From assembly GCA_009778055.1 (NCBI GenBank), contig WRKN01000008.1, positions 1-25,168 on the forward strand: a DNA stretch of 25,168 nucleotides, in the 5' to 3' direction. Shown here one piece after another: positions 15,700 through 22,503 of this stretch; the stretch's first letter is position 1; each line of letters opens with the position of its first letter. Below the pieces are notes generated by a model. It made no database searches, had not been told where the DNA came from, and saw nothing but the letters and a program-made list of their open reading frames with translations. The position numbers and the translations under genes were made by a program. This DNA is from Synergistaceae bacterium (GTDB lineage Bacteria; Synergistota; Synergistia; Synergistales; Aminobacteriaceae).

Positions 15700-16257
15700 A
15701 TGAAAAAACATATTTTGAGGAGTTTGCTTTTCTTCGCGCTTTTTTCGCTGGTTATCCCGCGCGGTGCGCCTGTCTTCGCAGCGACCGCCAACTCGCCCGC
15801 TCTGAGTATTCTTACGCTGTCGTTTGTAGACAACGTAACCGGGTTGAGTCAGTATACCCCTAAGCAGGGGGCGAGGTTCGCCATAGGCGACACGTGCATG
15901 ATATACCTGGAGACGACGGGATTCACCCTGCATCCTGTCAGGCCTGACTCCGAAGATGAATTTGATTTGGATCTGGCGGTTGACATCGAGATAAAGATGC
16001 CGCAGCGGAGAAGGGTTATAGTCTCGGAGAACAATTTCCACACGCTGAAGACAACGATGCGCTCAAAGCTGCCGATCGCGTTTTTGGCTTTTGGTTTTCC
16101 ATTTGACGAGGACTGGACTCCCGGCGACTACCTGATAGAGCTTACGCTGCGAGACAATTTTTCGGAGCAAAGCGTGACGGAGTCCATGATTTATCAACTG
16201 GAAAGGCCCACCGACGCCGACCTCGCCAGACAGGGCGAGGAAAGTGGAACCCCATAG
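15700..16257 (+). CDS. Exported protein of unknown function
   Basis: The 185-aa product has a textbook signal peptide (MKKHILR, hydrophobic core, probable cleavage after VFA near residue 27). The mature part has alternating beta-type patterns (ALSILTLSFVDNVTG, CMIYLETTGFTL, DLAVDIEIKMP, WTPGDYLIELTLRDN), suggesting one immunoglobulin-like or C2-like beta sandwich of about 150 residues, with a charged tail. No lipobox, cysteine pair or catalytic motif is evident. ATG 15700 follows a strong AAGGAGG 8 bp upstream and a TATAAT box. It is divergent from the PHP/SMC-like gene and lies just before the tRNA-Thr promoter. I do not recognise the family; its periplasmic or surface location is the only firm inference. 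Confidence 0.7.
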   Translation: MKKHILRSLLFFALFSLVIPRGAPVFAATANSPALSILTLSFVDNVTGLSQYTPKQGARFAIGDTCMIYLETTGFTLHPVRPDSEDEFDLDLAVDIEIKMPQRRRVIVSENNFHTLKTTMRSKLPIAFLAFGFPFDEDWTPGDYLIELTLRDNFSEQSVTESMIYQLERPTDADLARQGEESGTP

Positions 16258-16263
16258 GCTAAG

Positions 16264-16293
16264 TTGACAAACGGGGCTGCTCGCATATAGAAT
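16264..16293 (+). promoter_or_regulatory. Promoter of tRNA-Thr
   Basis: TTGACA (16264-16269) and TAGAAT (16288-16293) are separated by 18 bp. The predicted transcript would start about 20 bp before the mature tRNA 5' end. Confidence 0.65.
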
Positions 16294-16322
16294 ATTGGCG
16301 TTTAAGTTAAAATAGTTTTTCA

Positions 16323-16398
16323 GCCGACTTAGCTCAGCAGGTAGAGCACATCCATGGTAAGGATGGGGTCCGCGGTTCAAGTCCGCGAGTCGGCTCCA
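16323..16398 (+). tRNA. tRNA-Thr (anticodon GGT)
   Basis: A complete cloverleaf is visible: acceptor GCCGACT (16323-16329) pairs with AGTCGGC (16388-16394); the D-arm is GCTC/GAGC; anticodon stem CATCC/GGATG encloses a 7-nt loop with GGT at 16356-16358; T-arm CGCGG/CCGCG encloses TTCAAGT. The 3' CCA is encoded (16396-16398). It reads ACC and ACU codons. The sequence type changes right after it, which suggests its 3' end is the attachment site of the mobile region downstream. Confidence 0.96.
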
Positions 16399-16408
16399 GT
16401 GATAGCAA

Positions 16409-16445
16409 GGGCTCAGGGGGATTAGCCTGAGTCCTTTTCTTTTTC
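16409..16445 (+). terminator. Rho-independent terminator after tRNA-Thr
   Basis: GGGCTCAGG (16409-16417) pairs with CCTGAGTCC (16426-16434), 9 bp with one G-T pair, followed by TTTTCTTTTTC. Confidence 0.8.
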
Positions 16446-16598
16446 CTTGTTCCGTCCTTGTTCCAGAGAAAGAAAAGCCTTACGTAGCAAAGATTCTCTG
16501 CAAAACACCTCACACTCCAGCTCCTTTATGCTTGCTTTTACTCAATTCTGCTGGCTTATATTCCTCAATGGTTTTTTCTTCCTTGTTCCCCTTGTTCC
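16444..16598 (+). repeat. Four copies of CCTTGTTCC in two tandem pairs
   Basis: Copies lie at 16445-16453, 16456-16464, 16581-16589 and 16590-16598. The first pair is an 11-bp tandem (TCCTTGTTCCR), the second is head-to-tail with no spacer. They begin 47 bp after the tRNA, in a gene-free stretch, a position typical of integrase arm-type sites or iterons. No reading frame with support crosses them. Confidence 0.5.
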
Positions 16599-16662
16599 AT
16601 ATTTGTCGATAGCGTTCTATAATTGTCCATAGTTAACCCATTGCCATGACTGATTTTGCCTC

Positions 16663-16690
16663 TTGACATCAGCAAAAAAACGTGTAAAAT
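16663..16690 (+). promoter_or_regulatory. Near-consensus promoter of the mobile-element operon
   Basis: TTGACA (16663-16668) and TAAAAT (16685-16690) are 16 bp apart. The next gene starts at 16862, so the transcript would have a leader of about 165 nt. Within 16399-16861 I see only the terminator, the repeats, this promoter and the structured leader. Confidence 0.75.
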
Positions 16691-16719
16691 CCTGGAAAAT
16701 ATCTGAAATCGAAAGAGGG

Positions 16720-16840
16720 TGAACATCGCAACCAAGGTAAATATGGGGGTGAACCGGCTTAACGATTAAGGCAGACGCGGTTCAAGGTTCGCGGCAAAGG
16801 GATTTTCATTGAAACGCCACCCATTATACTATAGGGCGGC
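16720..16840 (+). promoter_or_regulatory. Structured leader with possible 8-codon upstream ORF
   Basis: GAACCG (16751-16756) pairs with CGGTTC (16778-16783) and, inside it, CTTAA (16758-16762) with TTAAG (16766-16770). A second GGTTC (16786-16790) could compete for GAACC. A mini-ORF (ATG 16743 to TAA 16769, MGVNRLND) with AAGG just upstream runs into this hairpin, so translating it would open the stem. A further imperfect stem, GCCACCC and GGGCGGC, precedes the first gene. GGGTGAAC occurs twice at the leader start. Regulatory role is inference. Confidence 0.3.
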
Positions 16841-16861
16841 AAGAAAGAGAGGTGAGTTTTT

Positions 16862-17383
16862 TTGCGAAGTTTCAGTTTTCTAATTTTCTACGCAAAGCGG
16901 TTGCGAGAGTTGGCGAAAGACATCAAGTCGATGGGCTTAGTCGAGATGGGCGTAGCTGTGGTGTTATTTTTGATAAGTCCATTTTTAGGGATTTGGGTAG
17001 GAACGGCAGGGTTAATGACGCTTGGGCTTGCCAGCGGTATGCGTCTGCCGGATGCTATTTTGAGATCCAAATTCCGGCAAGCTAAAAACACAGGTTTCCG
17101 CGTCAAAATATTTCGCCGTGGGCACGTCCGTAATCACGCCCGTGCGTATCGCCGCGCGTCCAGGCCGTCTTTTGCCCGTGCTTCGGGAGGCGACGACTCC
17201 GGCGGAGGTTCCGAATCAGACTCAGGAGATCCACCTGGGCCTATACTACCACATCCTGTAACACCACTCCCAAACTTTTATCGAAAACCAGATAGTTTCC
17301 TGTTTCCGTGGCGTTTGAGCTACATCCCCGGCTGTTGGCGCTTGCTTTGCCGCCAATGCCTCACGAAGGGGGTGTTGTCATGA
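16862..17383 (+). CDS. Small membrane protein of the mobile element
   Basis: The 173-aa product has two adjacent hydrophobic stretches at about residues 28-58 (GVAVVLFLISPFLGIWVG, then GLMTLGLASGM), followed by a basic segment (Arg/Lys/His-rich, about 68-100), an Asp/Ser/Gly linker and a Pro-rich tail. It has no recognised domain. TTG 16862 is preceded by GAGAGGTGAG at 16847-16856. Its TGA overlaps the ATG of the next gene (ATGA at 17380-17383), which supports it being translated. It is the first gene of the operon driven from 16663. Possible roles are a conjugation- or entry-exclusion-type membrane protein; none can be shown. Confidence 0.55.
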   Translation: MRSFSFLIFYAKRLRELAKDIKSMGLVEMGVAVVLFLISPFLGIWVGTAGLMTLGLASGMRLPDAILRSKFRQAKNTGFRVKIFRRGHVRNHARAYRRASRPSFARASGGDDSGGGSESDSGDPPGPILPHPVTPLPNFYRKPDSFLFPWRLSYIPGCWRLLCRQCLTKGVLS

Positions 17384-17649
17384 CGATAGCGAAGCGTATC
17401 GCCAATAAAGCGCCCAATCTTGACGCGGGCAAAGCTCCATTACTGCTCAAGGAGAAAGAGGTCGCTGAACTACTTGGCGTTTCCGTTTCTTATCTTCGCA
17501 AATCCCGATGCGAAGGTACACGGAAGCGTAAGACTCCAGCGCCGCCCTTTGTTCGCATTGATGACAGCGTTTATTACCGCTTTGTTGACATAAACGCCTG
17601 GGTCGAAGGGCTTGTTCCCCAGCAGGTCATACAGGAGCGCCGCGCATGA
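17380..17649 (+). CDS. AlpA/excisionase-like helix-turn-helix protein
   Basis: The 89-aa product contains a MerR/excisionase-type winged HTH: LLLKEKEVAELLGVSVSYLR followed by a basic wing and FVRIDDSVYYRFVDINAWVE, the classic pattern where the HTH is followed by a 'R.....YR..DI..W' strand-helix. I chose ATG 17380, four bases overlapping the upstream gene, with AGGGGG before it, instead of an in-frame start 72 bp upstream that would lie deep inside that gene. Its stop again overlaps the next start (ATGA, 17646-17649). Proteins of this type act as directionality factors or local regulators in integrative elements, fitting the tRNA-linked setting. Confidence 0.8.
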   Translation: MTIAKRIANKAPNLDAGKAPLLLKEKEVAELLGVSVSYLRKSRCEGTRKRKTPAPPFVRIDDSVYYRFVDINAWVEGLVPQQVIQERRA

Positions 17650-18482
17650 AGGGTAAATTCATGCTGATTCCTGAAGAAATACTGGGCGACAGCAGATTGA
17701 AGCCGTTGGATATGGTGGTCTACGGGACGCTCGACAGCTTCGCGGACAGCGATGGAAAGGCGTGGCCGAGTATACCGACTATCGCGGAACGGGGCAGCGT
17801 ATCATCGGCGACGGTCAAACGCGCTCTCTCACGCCTGGAAAGCGCCGGATACATCAACAGGCGGCAGCGGTGCAAGCCTGGAACGAAAGAATTTGACAGC
17901 ACTCTTTACATGTTGTCCTTTCGTAGCGGAAGTGACGGTTCCGAAAGAACCGGGGAAGGCTCTTGCGTATCCGAGGTCGGTTCTTTGAAGTACGGGAGGT
18001 CAGTTCTTTCAGTTCAGGAGGTCGGCTCTGACAGAGCTGGAAACTATACCCATAGAACTATAACCAATGAACCATACTGTGTGGGGGATAGCTCCCCCAC
18101 ACACACCGGTTCGGTCACTGCTGTTCCGGTTCCTGTCACTCATGTCACTATCACTACGGAAACTCAACTCAATGACACAGGGGAAAAAGAGTCCGAGGGC
18201 GAAAATTCCACCACTGAACACACGGCCAATGTGGAAAGGCATTTTAACGAGCTTTGGGAGTCCTATCCGCGCAAGAGCGCCAGAGGAAAGGCAAAGAAAA
18301 CATTCATGGCGCTATTCCCCGCCGAACTATCCCCCGAGCGGGTCATGCAACGATTGGAAACGATGAGCAAACAGTTCGCCATATTCGAGCAGGAAGCCGA
18401 AAAGCTAATCTCCCGCGGACAAGAGCAATACATTCCTTATCTCCACAACTGGCTCGTCAGGGAGGGCTTCGCCGATGTCTGA
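17646..18482 (+). CDS. HTH-domain replication initiation-like protein
   Basis: The 278-aa protein starts with an HTH_36-type winged helix (IPEEILGDSRLKPLDMVVYG, then WPSIPTIAERGSVSSATVKR and ALSRLESAGYINRRQR, about residues 8-80), common in replication proteins of phages, plasmids and integrative elements. The middle (about 95-200) is Ser/Thr/Gly-rich and looks disordered. The C-terminal 80 residues contain FNELWESYPRKSARGKAKKTF, a domain often attached to phage and plasmid DnaA/DnaT-like loader proteins. It stands immediately before a DnaB-like ATPase gene, suggesting an initiator or helicase loader for the element. Starts and ends overlap neighbours (ATGA at 17646; eight bases with the 43-aa gene). 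Exact role is inferred. Confidence 0.78.
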   Translation: MKGKFMLIPEEILGDSRLKPLDMVVYGTLDSFADSDGKAWPSIPTIAERGSVSSATVKRALSRLESAGYINRRQRCKPGTKEFDSTLYMLSFRSGSDGSERTGEGSCVSEVGSLKYGRSVLSVQEVGSDRAGNYTHRTITNEPYCVGDSSPTHTGSVTAVPVPVTHVTITTETQLNDTGEKESEGENSTTEHTANVERHFNELWESYPRKSARGKAKKTFMALFPAELSPERVMQRLETMSKQFAIFEQEAEKLISRGQEQYIPYLHNWLVREGFADV

Positions 18483-18606
18483 CCACCTTTCTTCGTGTGT
18501 CATGGAGAACTACGGCGGCATTGGAAACCGCCTCGAAAATTTGCTGGACTGGCAGGCGGAAATGGAGTGGGAAATACGCAGCAAACAAAACGCTCCCAAC
18601 GGCTGA
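18475..18606 (+). CDS. 43-aa protein in the replication operon
   Basis: This short frame runs from ATG 18475 to TGA 18606. Its start has GGGAGGG at the right distance and overlaps the end of the upstream gene by 8 bases (ATGTCTGA), the same coupling pattern used along the operon. The peptide is acidic-amphipathic (MSDHLSSCVMENYGGIGNRL then ENLLDWQAEMEWEIRSK), with a possible helix at residues 18-37. The competing frame over the same bases would be an N-terminal extension of the ATPase with no ribosome binding site and a basic, low-quality sequence. No homolog is known to me. Confidence 0.6.
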   Translation: MSDHLSSCVMENYGGIGNRLENLLDWQAEMEWEIRSKQNAPNG

Positions 18607-18617
18607 GCCTACGCGAG

Positions 18618-19712
18618 ATGATCGCCGCTATGGAGAGCGAGGATATGCGGTCACACCTGATAGAGATTCAATATTCCCACCTTCTTCAAGAGGAGCATAA
18701 AACCCCGGAAGAAGCGTCACGGATATTGCTCTACTCAGCGCGCGGATTACTTTCACCGCCAAAAATCAGACGAGCTATAAGCCGGGGAAAGCTCCTGTCC
18801 AAACGCCCGGAGAGCGCAAAACAATTCAAGGACGAAGCAAAGGGAGCGCGTCATCGAACGGAATTGGAACAGGCGCTCAGGAACCGTCATAACCTTACTC
18901 CGGTTACGTTCGGAATTGACGAACTCGACGCCCTCATACCGGGGGGAATAACAGCGGGAGAAGTGCTCCATATCGTCGGCGGCGAAGGCGGGTTAAAAAC
19001 GAGCCTGCTGCTTCATATTCTCTGTAATTACGCCAAGCAAGGCGGACAAGCCCTGTTCTTCTCTCTGGATATGCCGCCGGAAACGATTGAATTACGGCGC
19101 TTTATGCGGATTATGGACTGCGGAAGGGAACGGGCCAAAGAGCATATCAAATACGACACCGAAGAATACCGGCGGGCACGTGAGCTTTTGGAGGAGCAGG
19201 ATGAGAATTTGTCCGTCATGGGCGGCCCGCTTGGTCTAGGAAAGATGCAGGCAGCCATCTTGGTGAGCGGAGCCGATCTCGTAGCCATCGACTATGTAAC
19301 CCTCGTGGACGGGCACAAAAATGAACTGGATACGGCGCGGGAAGTAACCAGGGCTGTTCGTAACTGGCGTAAAACATGGGGTATCACCTTCATCCTCCTG
19401 TCGCAGATGTCACGGGAAAGCAAGCGTGACGCTTTTCAGGGCGGAACCGGCGGGCATGGAATAGGCGGGTCGAGCCTGGAGCAGCTTGTCGATTACGAGC
19501 TTGAACTGATGAAGGATGAACCTTTGGGAAACGGCGGCAATCCCCGCCTTATCGCCACGCTGAGGAAAAACCGGGCAGGACAGAGCGGAGTATCTTTCGA
19601 GATTTTCCCCTGCTTCCCAAGCCTCACCTTCACCGGCCGGGCTGAACGTGTCGAGCGGGATCGGAAACGCAAGGCGCTGTTCTCGGAGTATCTGACAGGG
19701 AGGACGGTGTGA
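18618..19712 (+). CDS. DnaB-like / RecA-fold replicative helicase-type ATPase
   Basis: The 364-aa product has a RecA-fold core: TFGIDELDALIPGGITAGEV leading to Walker A GGEGGLKTS (about residues 120-128), Walker B ADLVAIDYVTLVDG, and ILLSQMSRESK, the sensor-like segment seen in DnaB and RepA helicases. The N-terminal 80 residues are helical and charged, unlike the full DnaB N-domain, so this is closer to plasmid/ICE hexameric helicases. ATG 18618 is taken as start; ATG 18630 is equally possible, and an upstream GTG at 18495 would overlap the 43-aa gene without a binding site. It follows the initiator-like gene and its TGA overlaps the next start (GTGA at 19709-19712). Likely unwinds element DNA during replication. 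Confidence 0.82.
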   Translation: MIAAMESEDMRSHLIEIQYSHLLQEEHKTPEEASRILLYSARGLLSPPKIRRAISRGKLLSKRPESAKQFKDEAKGARHRTELEQALRNRHNLTPVTFGIDELDALIPGGITAGEVLHIVGGEGGLKTSLLLHILCNYAKQGGQALFFSLDMPPETIELRRFMRIMDCGRERAKEHIKYDTEEYRRARELLEEQDENLSVMGGPLGLGKMQAAILVSGADLVAIDYVTLVDGHKNELDTAREVTRAVRNWRKTWGITFILLSQMSRESKRDAFQGGTGGHGIGGSSLEQLVDYELELMKDEPLGNGGNPRLIATLRKNRAGQSGVSFEIFPCFPSLTFTGRAERVERDRKRKALFSEYLTGRTV

Positions 19713-20041
19713 GCGAAATGGCAAGACCAAAGCTGAATGACGCAGATAAAAAAGCCGAACGCCTGACCGTGCGCTTCCGTCCCGGCGAGCTGGAAGAACT
19801 CTTGAATCAAGCGGAAATTTCCGGCCTGAACATCTCCGAGCTGGTTCGCCGCAGGGCGCTGGAAAAACGCGTCGCCGCCGTGACAGATTTGAAAATGCTC
19901 TCCGAACTGCGTCGGCTCGGAGGCTTGATAAAACATCTTTTCAACGAAACCAACGGCCTTTACCGGCATAAGACTTCCGCGCTGCTGGACGAGCTTCAAG
20001 CGGCCGCCGTTCGTATCGGCCGAAAGCGGGAGGATGTGTGA
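19709..20041 (+). CDS. MobC-like relaxosome accessory protein
   Basis: The 110-aa protein resembles MobC/relaxosome proteins: an N-terminal ribbon-helix-helix (RLTVRFRPGELEELLNQAEI and SGLNISELVRRRAL, residues about 18-50) and a helical C-terminal part with LSELRRLGGLIKHLFNETNG followed by a conserved-looking helix. These proteins bind oriT and help the relaxase nick. GTG 19709 has GGGAGGAC directly upstream and overlaps the previous stop; ATG 19718 is an alternative. It directly precedes the relaxase gene, the normal MobC position. No oriT could be pinned down next to it because the flanks are coding. Confidence 0.85.
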   Translation: MSEMARPKLNDADKKAERLTVRFRPGELEELLNQAEISGLNISELVRRRALEKRVAAVTDLKMLSELRRLGGLIKHLFNETNGLYRHKTSALLDELQAAAVRIGRKREDV

Positions 20042-20042
20042 C

Positions 20043-21689
20043 TTGACGATGGTGATCGGGAAAATCATTCCGCGCAAATACGGGACAGGGAGTTTCCGGG
20101 ACTCGGTGAACTATAACCTCGCCCTCTCAAAAAAAGAAACGGACAAAGTGGAGTATGTGAACACCCTCAACATCTTCGCGCCGGAGGCGGCGATAGCGGA
20201 GATGGAGGCGCTGGCACTCGAAAATACCCGTTCCGCCGATCCTGTTTTCAACTGCATACTCTCCTGGCGGGAAAACGAGATTCCCACAAGGGAACAGACG
20301 GACGAGGCCGTAGAGATTGTGCTGAAAGAGCTTGGTCTGGAAGGCTGCCTGACGCACTACGCCCTGCACCGAAACACGGAAAACCTGCATTTGCATATTT
20401 GCGTGAACCGTATCGACCCGGAAACGTACAAAGCTCGCGACCCCGCTCATGGCTGGACGAAAAAGGCGCTCGAAAAAGCGGCGCGGAAGATTGAATTGGC
20501 TCAGGGATGGGAAATCGAGAGAACCGGGCGCTATGTCGTGACGGATGACGGGGAAATATTGGAAAAGCCCCGTGAATACGGCAAAAAGGCAAAGCTATCT
20601 CAGACGGCCCGCGATATCGAGGCACACACGGGAGAAAAGAGCGCGGAGCGAATCGGACAGGAAACAGCCGCGCCGATTATCCGAGAGGCAAAGACTTGGG
20701 GAGAGCTTCATCAAAAGCTGGCCGAGCAGGGTATCAAGTTCGAGCGGAAAGGCAGCGGCGCGATTCTTCATATTGGGGAAACAGTTATCAAAGCCTCGCA
20801 GGCCGGACGTGATATCAGCCTATCCAAACTTGAAAAACGGTTGGGTGAATACCGAGAGCCAGGCATTTCCGTCTTTCCTCATGTTTCGCGGCCGGAAGCC
20901 ATTGAGCGCGTGGAGGCTATACCGAGGGTCAAACGTTCGTGGAAAGACTATCAAAAGGCAAAAGTCGAATACCTTGCGGCGAAAAAGAAATCTTTCTCCG
21001 AACTGAGAAAGCGACAGGCTGACGAACGGAAATCCCTGGTCAAAAATCAACACGAGGAACGCTCCTCCCTTTTTCGTGTGTCATGGAAGGGCAGGGGCGC
21101 GGAACTCAACCAACGCCGCAGCGTAATGGCCGCAAAACATCAGAATGAAAAACTTGGTCTTTTTGACCGGCACAGGGAAGAACGCGAAAATTTGAAAAAA
21201 CGCTTCCCTCATCAATTTCCGGGCTTCAAGAAGTGGCTTTCCCTGAATGACGATAAAGAGCTTTTAGCTTTATACCGCTATCCCGGCCAAATCGTGCTTT
21301 TCTCCGCAGAAATTAACGAAAACTACACGCCGGGAAAGAGTTTCGACCTTCGGGATTATTCTCCGGCTTTCGGCGGGAAGCGCGGCGGTGTGATGTATTG
21401 CAAAAGCGGCAAAAGCACCGCTGACTTCATCGACTACGGTAAAAGGATTGTGGTATCGGACAAATTCGACGAGGCAAGTATTCTCGCGGCGCTTCAACTG
21501 GCAAGTCAGAAATGGGGAAGTATACAGGTCAGCGGCTCGGAAGAGTACAAACGGCTTTGCGTAAGCCTGGCGGTGAAACACAACTTCAAAATCGCCAACC
21601 CGGAATTGAGGAAGGAGATAGACGCGACGCGCGGAAGTATGGGGTTTTCCGACAGGCACGAAAGAAAAAGCATGGGGTGGAGTAGATGA
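20043..21689 (+). CDS. MOBP-type relaxase with LPD7 C-terminal domain
   Basis: This protein of about 548 aa is a conjugative/mobilization relaxase. Near the N-terminus GTGSFRDSVNYNLA probably holds the nicking Tyr, and HRNTENLHLHICVN (around residue 105) is the HxH metal-binding motif III of the MOBP class. A Lys/Glu/Arg-rich coiled-coil stretch covers about 310-395, and the last 110 residues (FIDYGKRIVVSDKFDEASIL, then LQLASQKWGSIQVSGSEEYK) match the LPD7 domain found on many polyvalent mobile-element proteins. Start is uncertain: TTG 20043 is best spaced from GGGAGG (20028-20033); ATG 20034 abuts that site and ATG 20049 is also possible. It overlaps the MobC stop region. It makes the element mobilizable; no coupling protein or type IV secretion genes are seen, so transfer would need a helper. 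Confidence 0.9.
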   Translation: MTMVIGKIIPRKYGTGSFRDSVNYNLALSKKETDKVEYVNTLNIFAPEAAIAEMEALALENTRSADPVFNCILSWRENEIPTREQTDEAVEIVLKELGLEGCLTHYALHRNTENLHLHICVNRIDPETYKARDPAHGWTKKALEKAARKIELAQGWEIERTGRYVVTDDGEILEKPREYGKKAKLSQTARDIEAHTGEKSAERIGQETAAPIIREAKTWGELHQKLAEQGIKFERKGSGAILHIGETVIKASQAGRDISLSKLEKRLGEYREPGISVFPHVSRPEAIERVEAIPRVKRSWKDYQKAKVEYLAAKKKSFSELRKRQADERKSLVKNQHEERSSLFRVSWKGRGAELNQRRSVMAAKHQNEKLGLFDRHREERENLKKRFPHQFPGFKKWLSLNDDKELLALYRYPGQIVLFSAEINENYTPGKSFDLRDYSPAFGGKRGGVMYCKSGKSTADFIDYGKRIVVSDKFDEASILAALQLASQKWGSIQVSGSEEYKRLCVSLAVKHNFKIANPELRKEIDATRGSMGFSDRHERKSMGWSR

Positions 21690-21925
21690 ATTTTTATCTT
21701 TTACTTTGCGCTCTCCGCGTAGGAGCAGGCAAACCTCTGAAAGAAGCAACGCGCCGATTAGAGGTTCTGGAATTAGACGCAAAACACTCGAAGAGTTTTT
21801 GTCGGCTAATTCCCTGCCTGTCCTCCCTTCAACACAGCCTTGGGAGCCGAGAAGGAGTCATGAGGGGACATAAAGAGGCCGGAAGGGGCCGCAAAAAGAC
21901 CAATTTGTGGTCATGGAGCCGTTAA
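21686..21925 (+). CDS. Possible small protein overlapping the relaxase stop
   Basis: A 79-aa frame starts at ATG 21686, overlapping the relaxase TGA (ATGA), with GGTGGAG upstream. The first 50 residues look protein-like (FYLLLCALRVGAGKPLKEAT, RRLEVLELDAKHSKSFCRLI), but the rest is translated purine-rich repeat DNA (Gly/Lys/Arg). It may be a genuine coupled gene whose 3' end runs into the repeat patch, or a chance frame. No family recognised. Confidence 0.35.
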   Translation: MNFYLLLCALRVGAGKPLKEATRRLEVLELDAKHSKSFCRLIPCLSSLQHSLGSREGVMRGHKEAGRGRKKTNLWSWSR

Positions 21926-21996
21926 GAGGGCAAAAAGGAGCGCGAAAGGGGGCAAGGGGGTCAATAAAAGGCTCTAAAGAGGTCATAAAGAGGCCG
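21855..21996 (+). repeat. Purine-rich patch with direct repeats (iteron-like)
   Basis: About 140 bp is strongly purine-biased on the plus strand. CATAAAGAGGCCG occurs exactly at 21869-21881 and 21984-21996, and TAAAGAGG recurs at 21975-21982 and 21986-21993 (11-bp step, one helical turn). Related GGxxAAAAAG and GGGGG blocks fill the space between. The region sits between the mobilization and partition gene groups. Origin, partition site or oriT-like roles are all possible; none is shown. Confidence 0.45.
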
Positions 21997-22018
21997 TTTC
22001 AGGAAACGAGGTGAAAAA

Positions 22019-22477
22019 GTGCGTCTTTTGGAGGACATCAGGGCAACGGAAACGCCCGGTAAACGCGGTGGGGAATTTTTCTACGCCCAGATGATTTACG
22101 GCTATTTCAGCGAAATAGAGAAACTGAAGGGCGAAGGATTTACCTTGACGACGATTTGTAAGTTTCTGGAAAAGAAAGGCGCGCTGCCGGAAAAATCCGA
22201 CCCGCGCAGCTTCCGCCGGGCTTTTCGCAGAGAAGCCGCACGACGGCAGCGGGCAATATCGAAGGAGGTAAACGTCAATGGCACAGCTAAAAAAGAGGTG
22301 AAGGCCGGAGAAAACATTCCAAGGCGCGACGTTTCGGAAGCAAGCGTGAAGCAGAAACCGGAATTTCCATTTACTCCGGTGAAGCCGGAGAATAGCAGGG
22401 GCAGGCTTCAGATAAACCCGGACAACACGTTCAACATCACTCCTATAGACCCGGACGACCTGCCGGACATCAACTAA
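22019..22477 (+). CDS. Mobile-element protein of unknown function, 152 aa
   Basis: GTG 22019 is preceded by ACGAGGTG (22006-22013). The N-terminal 85 residues look like a helical DNA-binding or relaxosome-type module (GEFFYAQMIYGYFSEIEKLK, FTLTTICKFLEKKGALPEKS, then FRRAFRREAARRQ, a basic helix). The C-terminal 65 residues are low-complexity, Pro/Lys-rich and end in acidic PIDPDDLPDIN, probably disordered. It precedes a ParA-like ATPase gene by 26 bp; the small basic protein plus ATPase arrangement recalls the StbA-StbB or TraK-TraL pairs beside oriT in mobilizable plasmids. That comparison is by context and shape, not by recognised sequence identity. Confidence 0.65.
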   Translation: MRLLEDIRATETPGKRGGEFFYAQMIYGYFSEIEKLKGEGFTLTTICKFLEKKGALPEKSDPRSFRRAFRREAARRQRAISKEVNVNGTAKKEVKAGENIPRRDVSEASVKQKPEFPFTPVKPENSRGRLQINPDNTFNITPIDPDDLPDIN

Positions 22478-22503
22478 AAATTCCGTGAAAGAAGGTATGA
22501 CAG

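Noticed and set aside
16447..16632. 61-codon hydrophobic frame after the tRNA terminator
   Set aside because: It spans the direct repeats, has no ribosome binding site and ends before the operon promoter; composition looks like noncoding T-rich DNA.
17252..17258. CATCCTG followed by T, like the nic site of some MOBP plasmids; another ATCCTG at 16689-16694
   Set aside because: Six- and seven-base matches are expected by chance in this length. The first is inside a coding region and the second overlaps a promoter; neither has a clear adjacent inverted repeat.
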